Assembly (NCBI RefSeq): GCF_000422885.1 | Contig: NZ_AUGX01000016.1 | Location: forward strand, 1-64,000 | Reading direction: 5' to 3' | Length of the DNA: 64,000 nt | Origin: Ottowia thiooxydans DSM 14619 | GTDB taxonomy: Bacteria; Pseudomonadota; Gammaproteobacteria; Burkholderiales; Burkholderiaceae_C | In this document: positions 25,472 through 34,623 of the stretch, piece by piece | Layout of the letters: every line of letters starts with the position of its first letter | Position numbering within the stretch: position 1 is the first letter of the stretch | Program-made: the position numbers and the translations under genes | Notes under the pieces: generated by a model | Told to the model about the DNA's origin: nothing | The model's input: the letters and a program-made list of their open reading frames with translations, nothing else | Database searches by the model: none

Positions 25472-26500
25472 ATGTTTGCCTATATCGTCAAGCGCCTTTT
25501 GTTGATGCTCCCCACCTTGCTGGGTGTGCTGCTGCTGACCTTTGTGGTGCTGCAATTCGTGCCCGGCGGACCGGTAGAGCAGTACATGATGGAAGCCCGC
25601 AGCTCGGCGGGTGGTGGCCTGGAGTCTGGCGGCATCAGCTACCGAGGCAACCAGGGTGTAGACCCCAAACAGGTGGAGCAGATCAAGGCTCTTTACGGAT
25701 TTGATAAGCCCGCCCCCGAGCGCTTTATCCAGATGCTGGGCCAGTTCGCGCGTTTTGACCTTGGGCGCAGTTTTTTCCAGAACAAAGACGTTTGGACGCT
25801 CGTGAAGGAAAAGCTGCCAGTTTCCATCAGCCTGGGGCTGTGGACGTTTTTCATCAGCTATCTGATCTCCGTGCCGCTCGGCGTGGCCAAGGCGGTGCGA
25901 GCCGGCTCACGTTTCGACATGATGACCACGCTGATCGTGTTGGTGGGCTATGCCATTCCGGGATTTGTATTGGGTGTGGCCTTGCTGGTGATCTTTGGCG
26001 GCCAACTGCAATGGTTTCCGCTCCGGGGGCTCACCTCCGCCAACTGGGAAGAACTCAGCTGGCCAGCCCGTATCGTGGACTACCTCTGGCACATCACCTT
26101 GCCTGTCACCGCCATGGTGCTGGGCAGTTTCGCGGTCACGGCCATGCTGACGAAGAATTCTTTTTTGGAAGAAATCCGCAAGCAGTATGTGTTAACGGCG
26201 CGGGCCAAGGGCTTGAGCGAGCGGCAAGTGCTCTGGAAACATGTATTTCGCAATGCGCTGATCCCACTGGTCACCGGGTTTCCTGCGGCGTTTATCGGCT
26301 CCTTTTTCACTGGCGCGCTGCTCATCGAGACGCTGTTCTCGCTCGACGGTCTGGGCCTGCTCAGCTATGAGAGCGTGATTCGCCGTGATTACCCAGTGGT
26401 GCTTGGCACGCTCTACCTTTTTACGCTTATCGGGCTGTTCACCAAGCTGATCAGCGATCTTTGCTACGTGTGGGTCGATCCAAGGGTGAAGTTCGATTGA
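25472..26500 (+). CDS. yejB: ABC transporter permease YejB-like
   Basis: 342 residues with about six membrane segments. The N-terminus MFAYIVKRLLLMLPTLLGVL is the signature start of DppB/YejB permeases, followed by a YejB-type periplasmic insertion (GGLESGGISYRG). The EAA loop that contacts the ATPase is seen as YVLTARAKGLSERQVLWKHV. It forms half of the inner-membrane channel for peptide uptake with YejE. It starts the break in the operon: the next plus-strand gene, yejE, lies 4.5 kb away. Confidence 0.92.
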   Translation: MFAYIVKRLLLMLPTLLGVLLLTFVVLQFVPGGPVEQYMMEARSSAGGGLESGGISYRGNQGVDPKQVEQIKALYGFDKPAPERFIQMLGQFARFDLGRSFFQNKDVWTLVKEKLPVSISLGLWTFFISYLISVPLGVAKAVRAGSRFDMMTTLIVLVGYAIPGFVLGVALLVIFGGQLQWFPLRGLTSANWEELSWPARIVDYLWHITLPVTAMVLGSFAVTAMLTKNSFLEEIRKQYVLTARAKGLSERQVLWKHVFRNALIPLVTGFPAAFIGSFFTGALLIETLFSLDGLGLLSYESVIRRDYPVVLGTLYLFTLIGLFTKLISDLCYVWVDPRVKFD

Positions 26501-26578
26501 ACCTGGAAACGGCAGTTGGACGCGCCTGAGTGCGGCCTGATCGGGTGCGTAGCGCTCTTGCCCAACAGCTGAACATCA

Positions 26579-27568
26579 TCATGCGGTGATCGTTGTCGAC
26601 GTGGTTTCCTTGGAAGCGGCCGCCAACTCTCGCCGAAAGTAATCGATGGTGCGTTCCAAGCCCACTACCAGCGGCGTGGTGGGGTACCAGCCCAGACGCT
26701 GGCGAGCCAGTTCGATCTCAGGCATGCGCTGGCGCGGATCGTCTTGTGGCAGCGCTTTGAATACCAGTTGGGAATGGCTATCCGTTTGTTTTCTGAGCAC
26801 CTGGGCGAGCTCAAGAATGCTGAGTTCTTCTGGATTTCCAAGATTAACCGGGCCGGTGAAACCAGGTTCAGAGTTCATCATGGCGATGAGGCCACTCACC
26901 ATATCATCCACATAGCAGAAGCTGCGGGTCTGCGAACCATCGCCGTAGATCGTGATGTCTTCACCGCGGAGAGCCTGAACGATGAAGTTGCTGATCACCC
27001 GCCCATCGTTCAACTGCGTTCGCGGACCGTAGGTATTGAAAATTCGCACCACCTTGATGTCAATGGAAAACTGGTGGTGATAGGCAAAGAAAAGCGCCTC
27101 TGCGCAGCGTTTGCCTTCGTCATAACAAGCTCGCACCCCTATCGGATTCACGTGACCCCAATAGCTTTCAGGTTGGGGGTGAACGGCCGGATCGCCATAG
27201 ATTTCACTGGTGGAAGCCTGCAAGACCCTGGCGCCCGTGGCCTTGGCCAACTCCAGCACATTCATGGCCCCAGCTACATTGGTGCGAATGGTTTGCACGG
27301 CGTCGCGCTGGTATTGAATCGGCGAGGCAGGGCAGGCGAGGTTGTAGATTTGATGCACCTGCACGTCGAGTGGCAAGGCCACATCTTGCTGGATCAACTC
27401 GAATTGCGGGTGATCCAGGAGTGCAGCGATGTTGCTCGGCACGCTGCTCACGAAGTTGTCTACACACAGCACCGAATGGCCGCTGTCTATGAGCCGTTGG
27501 CAGAGGTGTGAGCCAATGAAGCCCCCTCCGCCCGTGACGAGTATGCGTCGCTCGCTATTCGTTGTCAT
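26579..27568 (-). CDS. NAD-dependent sugar epimerase/decarboxylase, UDP-glucuronate decarboxylase-like
   Basis: 329 residues, extended SDR. Rossmann start [18 protein letters not shown]; the catalytic Tyr-x3-Lys appears as YDEGKR, which with the nearby [14 protein letters not shown] and [15 protein letters not shown] is characteristic of UDP-xylose synthase-type enzymes. These convert UDP-glucuronate to UDP-xylose in surface glycan synthesis. A general UDP-sugar 4-epimerase is less likely. It is the downstream member of a three-gene minus-strand group that interrupts the yej operon; the methyltransferase-DUF4422 gene ends 27 bp upstream. It lies convergent to yejB with 78 bp between stop codons. 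Confidence 0.85.
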   Translation of the reverse strand: MTTNSERRILVTGGGGFIGSHLCQRLIDSGHSVLCVDNFVSSVPSNIAALLDHPQFELIQQDVALPLDVQVHQIYNLACPASPIQYQRDAVQTIRTNVAGAMNVLELAKATGARVLQASTSEIYGDPAVHPQPESYWGHVNPIGVRACYDEGKRCAEALFFAYHHQFSIDIKVVRIFNTYGPRTQLNDGRVISNFIVQALRGEDITIYGDGSQTRSFCYVDDMVSGLIAMMNSEPGFTGPVNLGNPEELSILELAQVLRKQTDSHSQLVFKALPQDDPRQRMPEIELARQRLGWYPTTPLVVGLERTIDYFRRELAAASKETTSTTITA

Positions 27569-27595
27569 ACAGAATGTCCACGTTCTTGCGCGCCT

Positions 27596-29203
27596 TTACG
27601 GCGCGGAGTCGGGCACGCGAGACCACTCGCTGATGTCCAGCCCTGGGTAGGTGATTTCCAAAATAGGCATCGTGATGAGCCGCGTGCCTTGTGCCACTCT
27701 GTAGCGCACCCAAACGTCAAATATGCGCTCAGCGAGAAAGGCGATGTCTCGCTTCTGATAGCGAACCTCTGTGCGTGTGGGCACTTTTTCTTCGAAGGCT
27801 GCCAGAACGTCAAACCAGATGGTACATAGCTCGTCAAAGTGTTCCCAGCGGGTGATGAAAAGGTTGTTGGCGTAGAACGCACCCGCTCCGAAGCTTTCAG
27901 CTAGAAACGGACTCAGATGGGGGTACCTGTGAGTGATCAGATTCGTGACATCACAAAGATCGTTGGCGTTGTGCACGGTGGCGTATTGATCCCAGACGTT
28001 GACGTTGATGTCCAGGGGGGCGGCGGTGATGATGGCGTCCGCATGCTCTCGCAGGTGCACCAGAGCGTGCTGGCTGGCGGTGCCAGATGCTCTGGAGAGA
28101 TAAGCATCGTAGGAGACCAGCGTGGAGCGAGCCTGATGCATGTCTGCCTTGCCGCTTTGGGGCGTGCCTGCATGCAGACCGTCTTGCGAGAAAGCACTGG
28201 AGGCTTGTGCTGCCTCGGCTCCTGCTTGGGAAAACTCGAACATGCGCCGGTAATGGCAAAAGCCCACGAACTCCGTGCGCGGACCGTTTCTCCATATTTC
28301 ATCCATGCCGGAGAGCTCGCACCACCGGCTGTTGTCGCGCATGTTATCCCTTGCTTCCGTGCGTTCTCCGGCAATGGCCTGAGAGGCTGCCTCACCAACA
28401 TAGATAGGCGTAATGCCGGTGTCTGGTGCCAAAGGCAGTCGCCGGTGATAGACGGCGTACATCCCAATGCCGGGCTCCACGGTCTGCTCCAATGCAGCTT
28501 TAATCAGGTGATTTTGAGAGGTGTTGCCTGTTTCGTTCTTGACGAGATGAAATCGGTAGCTGTAGTAAACCTCCCACTCATTGCTGGGGAGCACGAGCCC
28601 TGGCACCTCTTTTGCTTGTTCGGTGTCGTAGATCTGCTTGGCAAAGGGGTAGAAAATATCTAGCAACAACCCACTGTAGTGCTGCAAGAGGGCCTCGTTC
28701 GCGTGAATCTCGAACCGGATTCCGGTGTTTGAAAGCAGCTTCACCATCTCTGCCGTGGAGGGGAGCTGACGTGTAAATCCTTCATGCAGCCATCCTGGAA
28801 CTTCCCTGCCAGCGCGCTGAAGTGCTACGGCCAACTCCAAATCACTTTGTATGGCTTGGTCCCCGCAAGGCACTGACAAGATCACTTCCTGCCGCGCCAC
28901 GCGGGCTAGTTCGTTGATGGCTCGGCCGCGATCAGCCTTGGCGACGAATCTCAGCGTGTCTACGCAGATGACGTAATCAAACGAGTTGTCTGCGAAGGGG
29001 AGTTGGAAAACAGAGCCACCGGCGTGTTCGGTCCATTGCGAAGGTGAGCCTTGGCTACGCCCGCCCACTGTAGTCACTTTGCGTTCCAGCAGGTCGGCGA
29101 TGCCGTGGGGGTTCCCGCCCACTTCCAATATGCTGAACTTGGGATCGAACAACTCGGGGTTGTCCTTCAGGATTCGTTGGTAGCGGATTCGCCAGTTCAG
29201 CAT
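27596..29203 (-). CDS. Methyltransferase-DUF4422 fusion protein
   Basis: 535 residues in two parts. Residues about 1-190 form a class I SAM-dependent methyltransferase-like domain (FSILEVGGNPHGIADLL; FDYVICVDTLRFVAK; LARVARQEVILSVPCGDQ). Residues about 240-535 carry DUF4422, a glycosyltransferase-like domain often found in LPS and capsule loci: ITPIYVGEAASQ, RDNMRDNSRWCELSGMDEIW and FVGFCHYRRMF, where HYRR is its most conserved motif. The natural reading is an enzyme that both transfers a sugar and methylates the product or acceptor. It is followed by the UXS-like gene on the same strand. Joined domains of this type are uncommon in my experience. Confidence 0.8.
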   Translation of the reverse strand: MLNWRIRYQRILKDNPELFDPKFSILEVGGNPHGIADLLERKVTTVGGRSQGSPSQWTEHAGGSVFQLPFADNSFDYVICVDTLRFVAKADRGRAINELARVARQEVILSVPCGDQAIQSDLELAVALQRAGREVPGWLHEGFTRQLPSTAEMVKLLSNTGIRFEIHANEALLQHYSGLLLDIFYPFAKQIYDTEQAKEVPGLVLPSNEWEVYYSYRFHLVKNETGNTSQNHLIKAALEQTVEPGIGMYAVYHRRLPLAPDTGITPIYVGEAASQAIAGERTEARDNMRDNSRWCELSGMDEIWRNGPRTEFVGFCHYRRMFEFSQAGAEAAQASSAFSQDGLHAGTPQSGKADMHQARSTLVSYDAYLSRASGTASQHALVHLREHADAIITAAPLDINVNVWDQYATVHNANDLCDVTNLITHRYPHLSPFLAESFGAGAFYANNLFITRWEHFDELCTIWFDVLAAFEEKVPTRTEVRYQKRDIAFLAERIFDVWVRYRVAQGTRLITMPILEITYPGLDISEWSRVPDSAP

Positions 29204-29340
29204 GAATGCGTCCAGGGTGCAGGTAAACCTACGTGCATATATCTCAAGATCGGGAGTTGTCTACTAAACCCCGCAAGCAGCGCGAAGTCGTGATCCGCTC
29301 ATACGTTTTCTCACGCGCAAAGGGCCCCATGCGGGTCAGG

Positions 29341-30660
29341 TCATAGCGGTGAAGATGCGGCGGCAGGTGGTGCACCGCCTAGCGTAAGCTCCCAAGCGCT
29401 GACCCCTTTCAGTTTAAGCAGTTCCAGCAGGTGGCTGCGTAGCTCGGGGTACGAAAGTGCTTGCCCTTCGATGATGATTAGATCCAGATCCAGCGGCAAT
29501 TCTTGCACGAGCAGCGCGCCGAGATCCTTTGTCAGACCAAGTTCCAGGATTTTCCTCATCATGTCAGCCGCCGAGTCAAAATGTGCGTGCCCGCATTTGT
29601 TGAGGATCATGTCTCGGATAGGCAAACCGTTCAGGGTGTGGTCATTGAACAACCGGTTGAGTAGATTGTCTGTGCTGTAGCTGTTCTGATTGTGCGCGAT
29701 CTGCGCCGTGAGGGCCGTCTTGCCGATCCCGCTTTCTCCGTGAACCAGAATGGCCGAAGTCTTTTTGCGCCTGCAGTGGTAGACATGGCGCGGAACGGGG
29801 TCGCCGCTTTGCATCACGCTCGGCCCGATGTAGCGGATGGAGTAGTCAGCCAGAAGAGTCTGTTCCAGGTAGCTTCGCGTCGGATACCGCATGGGCCCGT
29901 CATGGCGTTTTATGACATGCCAGGCTTGGCTACCATGGATAGTGGGCGGTCCTACGCCACACTCCAGCACCAAAGTACCCCCAGGCGCCAGAAGCCCCGA
30001 CAAATGCCGCAAGAGTTCGCGTTGGCGATCTTCGTAGTGAATGGCCGAGAGAAAGAAGATAACGTCGTATTGACCCGAACGTACTTCCCACCAGGATTTA
30101 TTCGCGAAGGTGGCTTTGGGGACAAGCCGGCGGGCCGCTTCGATGAAGTGGCTCGATCGGTCGACTCCGTGTGCAGAGGCCGCGCCCTGAGTGATCGCCT
30201 CGCGGCAGAAAAAACCCTCATTGCATCCCAGATCCAGAATCCGCTTGCCACGCAGTGGCGGAGTGTCCGGCTGGGTCGCCAACTGACTAAGGCACAGCGC
30301 CTCCAGCTTGGCTTGAGAGTTCGACGCGCCATCGCCGGTTTTGTCAATGCTCTGGTACCTGCTTGGCGTATTTTTCGGGATCAAGGATTGCCAACCGTTG
30401 TCGGTGAGTACCTCTACCTCAATGCCTTCCGCTAGCTTGTCCGCGGGCAATCCTACAAAACTGAAGCCGAACTTTTGATAGCCGATGACGTCAAAATGTC
30501 TTGCGACGTCCGGTCGGTCGAATAATGTGGAGCTGCGGCTGACCTCGCGCCCCCCGTGACACAGTCTGAGTTTGAGCACCGTGCGGGGATTGGTTGACGA
30601 TATAGCCCAGCCCGAGATCAATTCTGGTGAAACGATATCGATGTGGCCCGATACGATCAT
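29341..30660 (-). CDS. Three-domain protein: glycan-associated beta domain, methyltransferase, P-loop
   Basis: 439 residues. Residues about 1-95 are a beta-rich domain with VSPELISGWAIS, DRPDVARHF and FGFSFVGLP, of a kind I associate with polysaccharide-related proteins. Residues about 130-285 form a class I methyltransferase (KRILDLGCNEGFFCREA; FFLSAIHYEDRQRELLRHL; GGTLVLECGVG). Residues about 290-425 hold a P-loop NTPase-like domain with Walker A GESGIGKTAL and LDLIIIEGQALSYPE, which resembles a small kinase or ATPase. An anti-activation or sugar-kinase role is possible but not shown. It is the first gene of the minus-strand group inside yejABEF. The start ATG at 30660 is divergent to yejE. 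Confidence 0.7.
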   Translation of the reverse strand: MIVSGHIDIVSPELISGWAISSTNPRTVLKLRLCHGGREVSRSSTLFDRPDVARHFDVIGYQKFGFSFVGLPADKLAEGIEVEVLTDNGWQSLIPKNTPSRYQSIDKTGDGASNSQAKLEALCLSQLATQPDTPPLRGKRILDLGCNEGFFCREAITQGAASAHGVDRSSHFIEAARRLVPKATFANKSWWEVRSGQYDVIFFLSAIHYEDRQRELLRHLSGLLAPGGTLVLECGVGPPTIHGSQAWHVIKRHDGPMRYPTRSYLEQTLLADYSIRYIGPSVMQSGDPVPRHVYHCRRKKTSAILVHGESGIGKTALTAQIAHNQNSYSTDNLLNRLFNDHTLNGLPIRDMILNKCGHAHFDSAADMMRKILELGLTKDLGALLVQELPLDLDLIIIEGQALSYPELRSHLLELLKLKGVSAWELTLGGAPPAAASSPL

Positions 30661-30993
30661 GCGCGATTTCCTATACGAGAGATGTGCTTGTTGGGAGCAG
30701 TTCGGGTCATCGTGCTTTTGATGAAGCGGTCAGTGAGGGGCTGCGGTCGCCGCTCCTTGATACCCGAGATGACCTCCAGACCCATCAGCGCTGTTGCGAG
30801 ATTGAATGGTGTCACTTGACCTGCAATGGGCAGATCATAGTGTCATGTCCATTAATCGCGGTCAAAGACCCCAGGAGGCAATACCGCAAGACCCGAATAC
30901 ACTTGACTACGTGACTGCCGCATTTTCTTCTTTCCCATTCGAGCCGTGCTATTGCACGGGTGGTCGCCCGTGTATTCACGCGAAGGAGAGCGT
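30661..30993. other. Divergent intergenic region before yejE
   Basis: 333 bp between the three-domain gene (minus) and yejE (plus). No coding sequence is supported. It must hold promoters for both directions, since yejE-yejF are cut off from the yejA promoter; no clear -35/-10 pair or palindrome stood out. GGAG at about 30983 is the yejE ribosome-binding site. Confidence 0.5.
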
Positions 30994-32034
30994 ATGAGCC
31001 AAAGCGTAGCGCCAGTGCTCTCGCCCCGAGGCCGTGCCTGGCAGCGTTTCAAGCGCAATCGCCTGGGTTTTTGGAGCCTGATTCTCTTTGTCACTCTTGT
31101 GGTGCTCAGCCTCTTCGCGGAAGTGCTGTCTAACGATGATCCGCTGATCGTCCGCTACGAAGGGCAGTTTTATTTTCCCGTGGTCAAGACCTACTCGGAG
31201 AAAACGTTCGGGGGCGACTTTGAAACTGAAACAGACTATCTCGATCCGTTCATCAAACAGCAATTCGCCAAACCTGGGAACTGGGCCATTTACCCGCCCA
31301 ATCCATATGGGGCGAAAACCATCAACTATTTCGCCAAATCACCCAATCCCGCACCGCCCACGACAGATAACTGGCTAGGCACCGATGACAGGGGGCGCGA
31401 TTTGCTGGCACAGCTTATTTACGGCTTTCGCGTCAGCGTGCTGTTCGCTCTGGCACTGACCTTCGTCGGGACGGTGCTAGGCATCGCTGCAGGCGCGATT
31501 CAAGGGTATTTTGGGGGAAAGACTGATCTCGCCATTCAGCGTTTCATCGAAATATGGGGTTCGATGCCTGAACTCTATTTGCTGATCATTTTCAGCGCGA
31601 TATTGGCGCCAAGCGTCGGATTGCTTCTGATTTTGCTCAGCCTGTTTGGGTGGATGGGCCTTTCGGATTACGTGCGTGCTGAGTTTCTTCGCAACCGGCA
31701 GCTCGATTATGTGAAGGGCGCGCGTGCGCTTGGGGTATCGAATGGGCAGATCATCTGGCGCCATATCCTGCCCAATAGCCTGACGCCCGTCGTTACCTTC
31801 CTGCCGTTTCGTATGAGCGCGGCCATTCTTGCCCTGACTTCACTGGATTTTCTGGGCCTGGGTGTCCCCCCCGGCACGCCAAGCCTGGGGGAATTGCTTA
31901 GCCAAGGCAAAAATAGTATTGATGCTTGGTGGATATCGCTCTCTACCTTTGGCGTATTGGTGATAACGCTGCTGCTTTTAACCTTCATGGGTGACGCACT
32001 GCGCGATGCGCTTGATCCCAGGAAAGCGCAATGA
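30994..32034 (+). CDS. yejE: ABC transporter permease YejE-like
   Basis: 346 residues from the ATG at 30994, 9 bp after AAGGAG. DppC/YejE type: an N-terminal segment RGRAWQRFKRNRLGFWSLIL, a large YejE-type periplasmic insertion (about 45-130), then five more membrane segments. The coupling helix is seen as YVKGARALGVSNGQIIWRHI. It pairs with YejB to form the peptide channel. It overlaps yejF by 4 nt (ATGA), so the two are translationally coupled. Confidence 0.92.
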   Translation: MSQSVAPVLSPRGRAWQRFKRNRLGFWSLILFVTLVVLSLFAEVLSNDDPLIVRYEGQFYFPVVKTYSEKTFGGDFETETDYLDPFIKQQFAKPGNWAIYPPNPYGAKTINYFAKSPNPAPPTTDNWLGTDDRGRDLLAQLIYGFRVSVLFALALTFVGTVLGIAAGAIQGYFGGKTDLAIQRFIEIWGSMPELYLLIIFSAILAPSVGLLLILLSLFGWMGLSDYVRAEFLRNRQLDYVKGARALGVSNGQIIWRHILPNSLTPVVTFLPFRMSAAILALTSLDFLGLGVPPGTPSLGELLSQGKNSIDAWWISLSTFGVLVITLLLLTFMGDALRDALDPRKAQ

Positions 32035-33653
32035 CTGCACAGAACTCTCCTCCTAATTCCGAGCCATTGCTTCAGGTGGAGCACCTTGGCGTGGCGTTTG
32101 GCGGCAAGCCGGTGGTTGAAGATGTCAGCTTTTCCATTGCGCCCGGAGAGAAGCTGGCCTTGGTGGGTGAATCAGGCTCCGGCAAGACCGTTACAGCGCT
32201 GGCGCTGCTTCGGTTGTTGCCGGAAGCCCAAGCCACCGGGCGTGCGCTGTTCACAGAGAGTGGGCAGACGCGTGACCTGCTGGCGCTTCCGGAGCGCGAT
32301 TTGCGCGGCTTGCGTGGCGATGACATCGCCATGATTTTTCAGGAGCCCATGACGGCACTCAATCCCCTGATGACCGTGGGTGAGCAGATATCCGAAGTGC
32401 TTCGTTTGAAACGCGGGCTTGCAGGCGCTGCCTTGGTTCAGGCCACGGTCGAGCTGCTGGCCAGCACCGGCATACCAGAGCCCGAGCGTCGAGCCGGGGC
32501 ATACCCGCATCAGCTTTCCGGTGGTCAGCGCCAGCGCGCCATGATCGCGATGGCCCTGGCTTGCCAGCCCAAGTTGTTGTTGGCCGACGAGCCCACGACA
32601 GCATTGGATGTGTCCCTTCGCGGGCAGATCCTTGATCTGTTGGTCAGCCTGCAGAAGAAAAACGGTATGGCCGTTCTGCTCATTACGCACGATCTCAATC
32701 TGGTACGCCGCTTCGCGGACCGCGTCGCTGTGATGCAGCGGGGGCAGTTGGTGGAGCAGGGCGCCGTGGCTGAGGTGTTCAACGCGCCCAAACACCCCTA
32801 CACGCGAAAGCTCCTTGATAGCAAGCCCGAACGCCATGTTGTGGAAGCGCCCGTAGATGAGCCCCCTTTGCTTGAAGCGCGTAAGCTGCGGGTGGTCTAC
32901 CCTGTACCTCTGAAGGGTGTGCGTGGCTGGTTCAAGAAGGGGGAGTTTGTGGCGGTGCAGGGGGCCAGCTTCCGTGTGCTTCCGGGGCGTACGCTGGGGG
33001 TCATTGGCGAATCTGGCTCGGGCAAATCCACGGTCGCGCTGGCCTCGCTTGGCTTGCTTCCATTTTCTGGCGACCTTGAGTTGACAGGCGGACTGCGGTG
33101 GCAGCGCAAAGCAGCGGCCGACAAACCTCTGCGCCGCGTCGTTCAGGTGGTGTTTCAAGACCCCTTTTCTTCGTTATCTCCTCGCATGACTGTGCAGGAA
33201 ATCGTGGGGGAAGGGCTGCTCGTGCACGCCCCCAAAGTCTCGCCGTCAGAGCGCGCCGAGCGTGTTCGCCAGGCCCTCCTGGAAGTCGGCTTGGACGAAG
33301 CGCAATTTCCCCTGCTTCTTTCGCGTTATCCGCATGAATTTTCTGGGGGCCAGCGCCAGCGAATCGCTTTGGCGCGAGCCTTGATTGTGGAGCCAGATTT
33401 ACTGGTGCTGGACGAACCGACAAGCGCTCTCGATGTCACTATTCAGAAACAGGTGCTGACCCTGTTGCAGCGTTTGCAGCGGGACCGGGGGCTGGCGTAC
33501 CTGCTGATCACGCATGATGTTGATGTGGTTCGAGCCATGGCCCATGATGTCATCGTGCTCAAGGATGGCGAGGTGGTTGAATCGGGGTCGTTAGAGAAAA
33601 TCCTTGATGCTCCGGAACATCCGTATACGCAGAGGTTGCTGGCAGCCGTCTGA
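32031..33653 (+). CDS. yejF: Duplicated ABC ATPase YejF-like
   Basis: 540 residues with two ABC modules. Module 1 (about 10-270): Walker A GESGSGKTVT, signature LSGGQRQR, Walker B LLLADEPTTALD. Module 2 (about 285-540): Walker A GESGSGKSTV, signature FSGGQRQR, Walker B LLVLDEPTSALD, and a C-terminal HPYTQRLLAAV tail typical of oligopeptide ATPases. All catalytic motifs are intact in both halves. It energises YejBE-mediated peptide import on the cytoplasmic side. It overlaps yejE by 4 nt. The next gene, 121 bp on, begins the polyene cluster. Confidence 0.94.
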   Translation: MTAQNSPPNSEPLLQVEHLGVAFGGKPVVEDVSFSIAPGEKLALVGESGSGKTVTALALLRLLPEAQATGRALFTESGQTRDLLALPERDLRGLRGDDIAMIFQEPMTALNPLMTVGEQISEVLRLKRGLAGAALVQATVELLASTGIPEPERRAGAYPHQLSGGQRQRAMIAMALACQPKLLLADEPTTALDVSLRGQILDLLVSLQKKNGMAVLLITHDLNLVRRFADRVAVMQRGQLVEQGAVAEVFNAPKHPYTRKLLDSKPERHVVEAPVDEPPLLEARKLRVVYPVPLKGVRGWFKKGEFVAVQGASFRVLPGRTLGVIGESGSGKSTVALASLGLLPFSGDLELTGGLRWQRKAAADKPLRRVVQVVFQDPFSSLSPRMTVQEIVGEGLLVHAPKVSPSERAERVRQALLEVGLDEAQFPLLLSRYPHEFSGGQRQRIALARALIVEPDLLVLDEPTSALDVTIQKQVLTLLQRLQRDRGLAYLLITHDVDVVRAMAHDVIVLKDGEVVESGSLEKILDAPEHPYTQRLLAAV

Positions 33654-33774
33654 GTTTTTGTCCGCGGTTTGCCTTTACTCCCTGCGAAGGGCTATGTTGC
33701 AAGAAATTTGCCAGCGAGCCCCCGGGTAATCGTGGAGCAAAAAGGGGGGTGCGCTTCGCGGATAATGCCCCGAG

Positions 33775-34623
33775 ATGCTTCAGTCCCCGTATCGGTCATG
33801 GCGGCCTAGTCCTTTCTTGAAATTGAGCGCCGCCGCGCATCTGGGCGCTGGTGCGGGCATTTTGTTGGCGCCTCATCTTTGGCCTGTATGGGCCGGTGCG
33901 GTTCTTGCCAACCATGCAGCGGCTGCTGTTTTGGGCATGCTGCCTCGCAGCAGTCTCCTCGGCCCCAATATTGTTCGCCTCCCACCGAATGCGGTTGCGC
34001 GAGGGGAGGTGGCGCTGACGTTCGATGACGGCCCGGACCCGGAGGTCACTCCCCAGGTGCTTGATCTACTGGAAGCCACTAAGCAGCGCGCCACCTTCTT
34101 TTGCATCGCCGAGCGTGTCCGCCAGCACCCTGAGCTAGCACGTGAAATTGTCCGGCGTGGCCATCTGATAGAAAACCACACCGATACCCATCCCCATCTA
34201 TTTGCCGCTTACGGCCCCAGGAAAATGGCGCTTCAAATCGATGGCGCCCAGCACGCTTTGCGTGAACTCACTGGGCGCGCTCCACAGTTTTTTCGAGCCG
34301 TGGCTGGCTTGCGAAATCCGTTTCTAGATCCGCTATTGGCGCGGCGGGGCCTCCGCTTGGCAAGCTGGACTCGCCGCCCGTACGATACCCGTACGGGTGA
34401 TCCATCCACGGTGCTGAGTCGCCTCACCAAAGGCTTGGCCGCGGGCGATATCCTGCTCATGCATGATGGGCATTCAGCCCGGAGTGCCACAGGTCGGCCA
34501 GTAGTCCTGGATGTTTTGCCCCTCCTGCTGGATGCAATGCGCCTTCAAGGCCTGCGCTCGGTAACCCTGCAAGCTGGCTGCACGCCAGCCGCTGACCCCG
34601 CGCTGAAGGAGGCGCAGGTATGA
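33775..34623 (+). CDS. Polysaccharide deacetylase-family protein
   Basis: 282 residues. One or two N-terminal hydrophobic segments (about 15-55) are followed by a NodB-type deacetylase domain: LTFDDGPDPEVTPQVL (metal and base Asp pair), HLIENHTDTHPHL (metal His pair), and LLMHDGHSA near the end. All metal ligands are present. These enzymes remove N-acetyl groups from amino sugars, or sometimes other acyl groups. As first gene of the plus arm of the polyene cluster it is a candidate tailoring enzyme for the glycan-like anchor. It overlaps the next gene by exactly 4 nt (ATGA). Confidence 0.85.
   Translation: MLQSPYRSWRPSPFLKLSAAAHLGAGAGILLAPHLWPVWAGAVLANHAAAAVLGMLPRSSLLGPNIVRLPPNAVARGEVALTFDDGPDPEVTPQVLDLLEATKQRATFFCIAERVRQHPELAREIVRRGHLIENHTDTHPHLFAAYGPRKMALQIDGAQHALRELTGRAPQFFRAVAGLRNPFLDPLLARRGLRLASWTRRPYDTRTGDPSTVLSRLTKGLAAGDILLMHDGHSARSATGRPVVLDVLPLLLDAMRLQGLRSVTLQAGCTPAADPALKEAQV

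Noticed and set aside
32172-33158. 328-codon minus-strand frame opposite yejF
   Set aside because: Antisense to a complete double ABC ATPase; His/Gln-rich without motifs.
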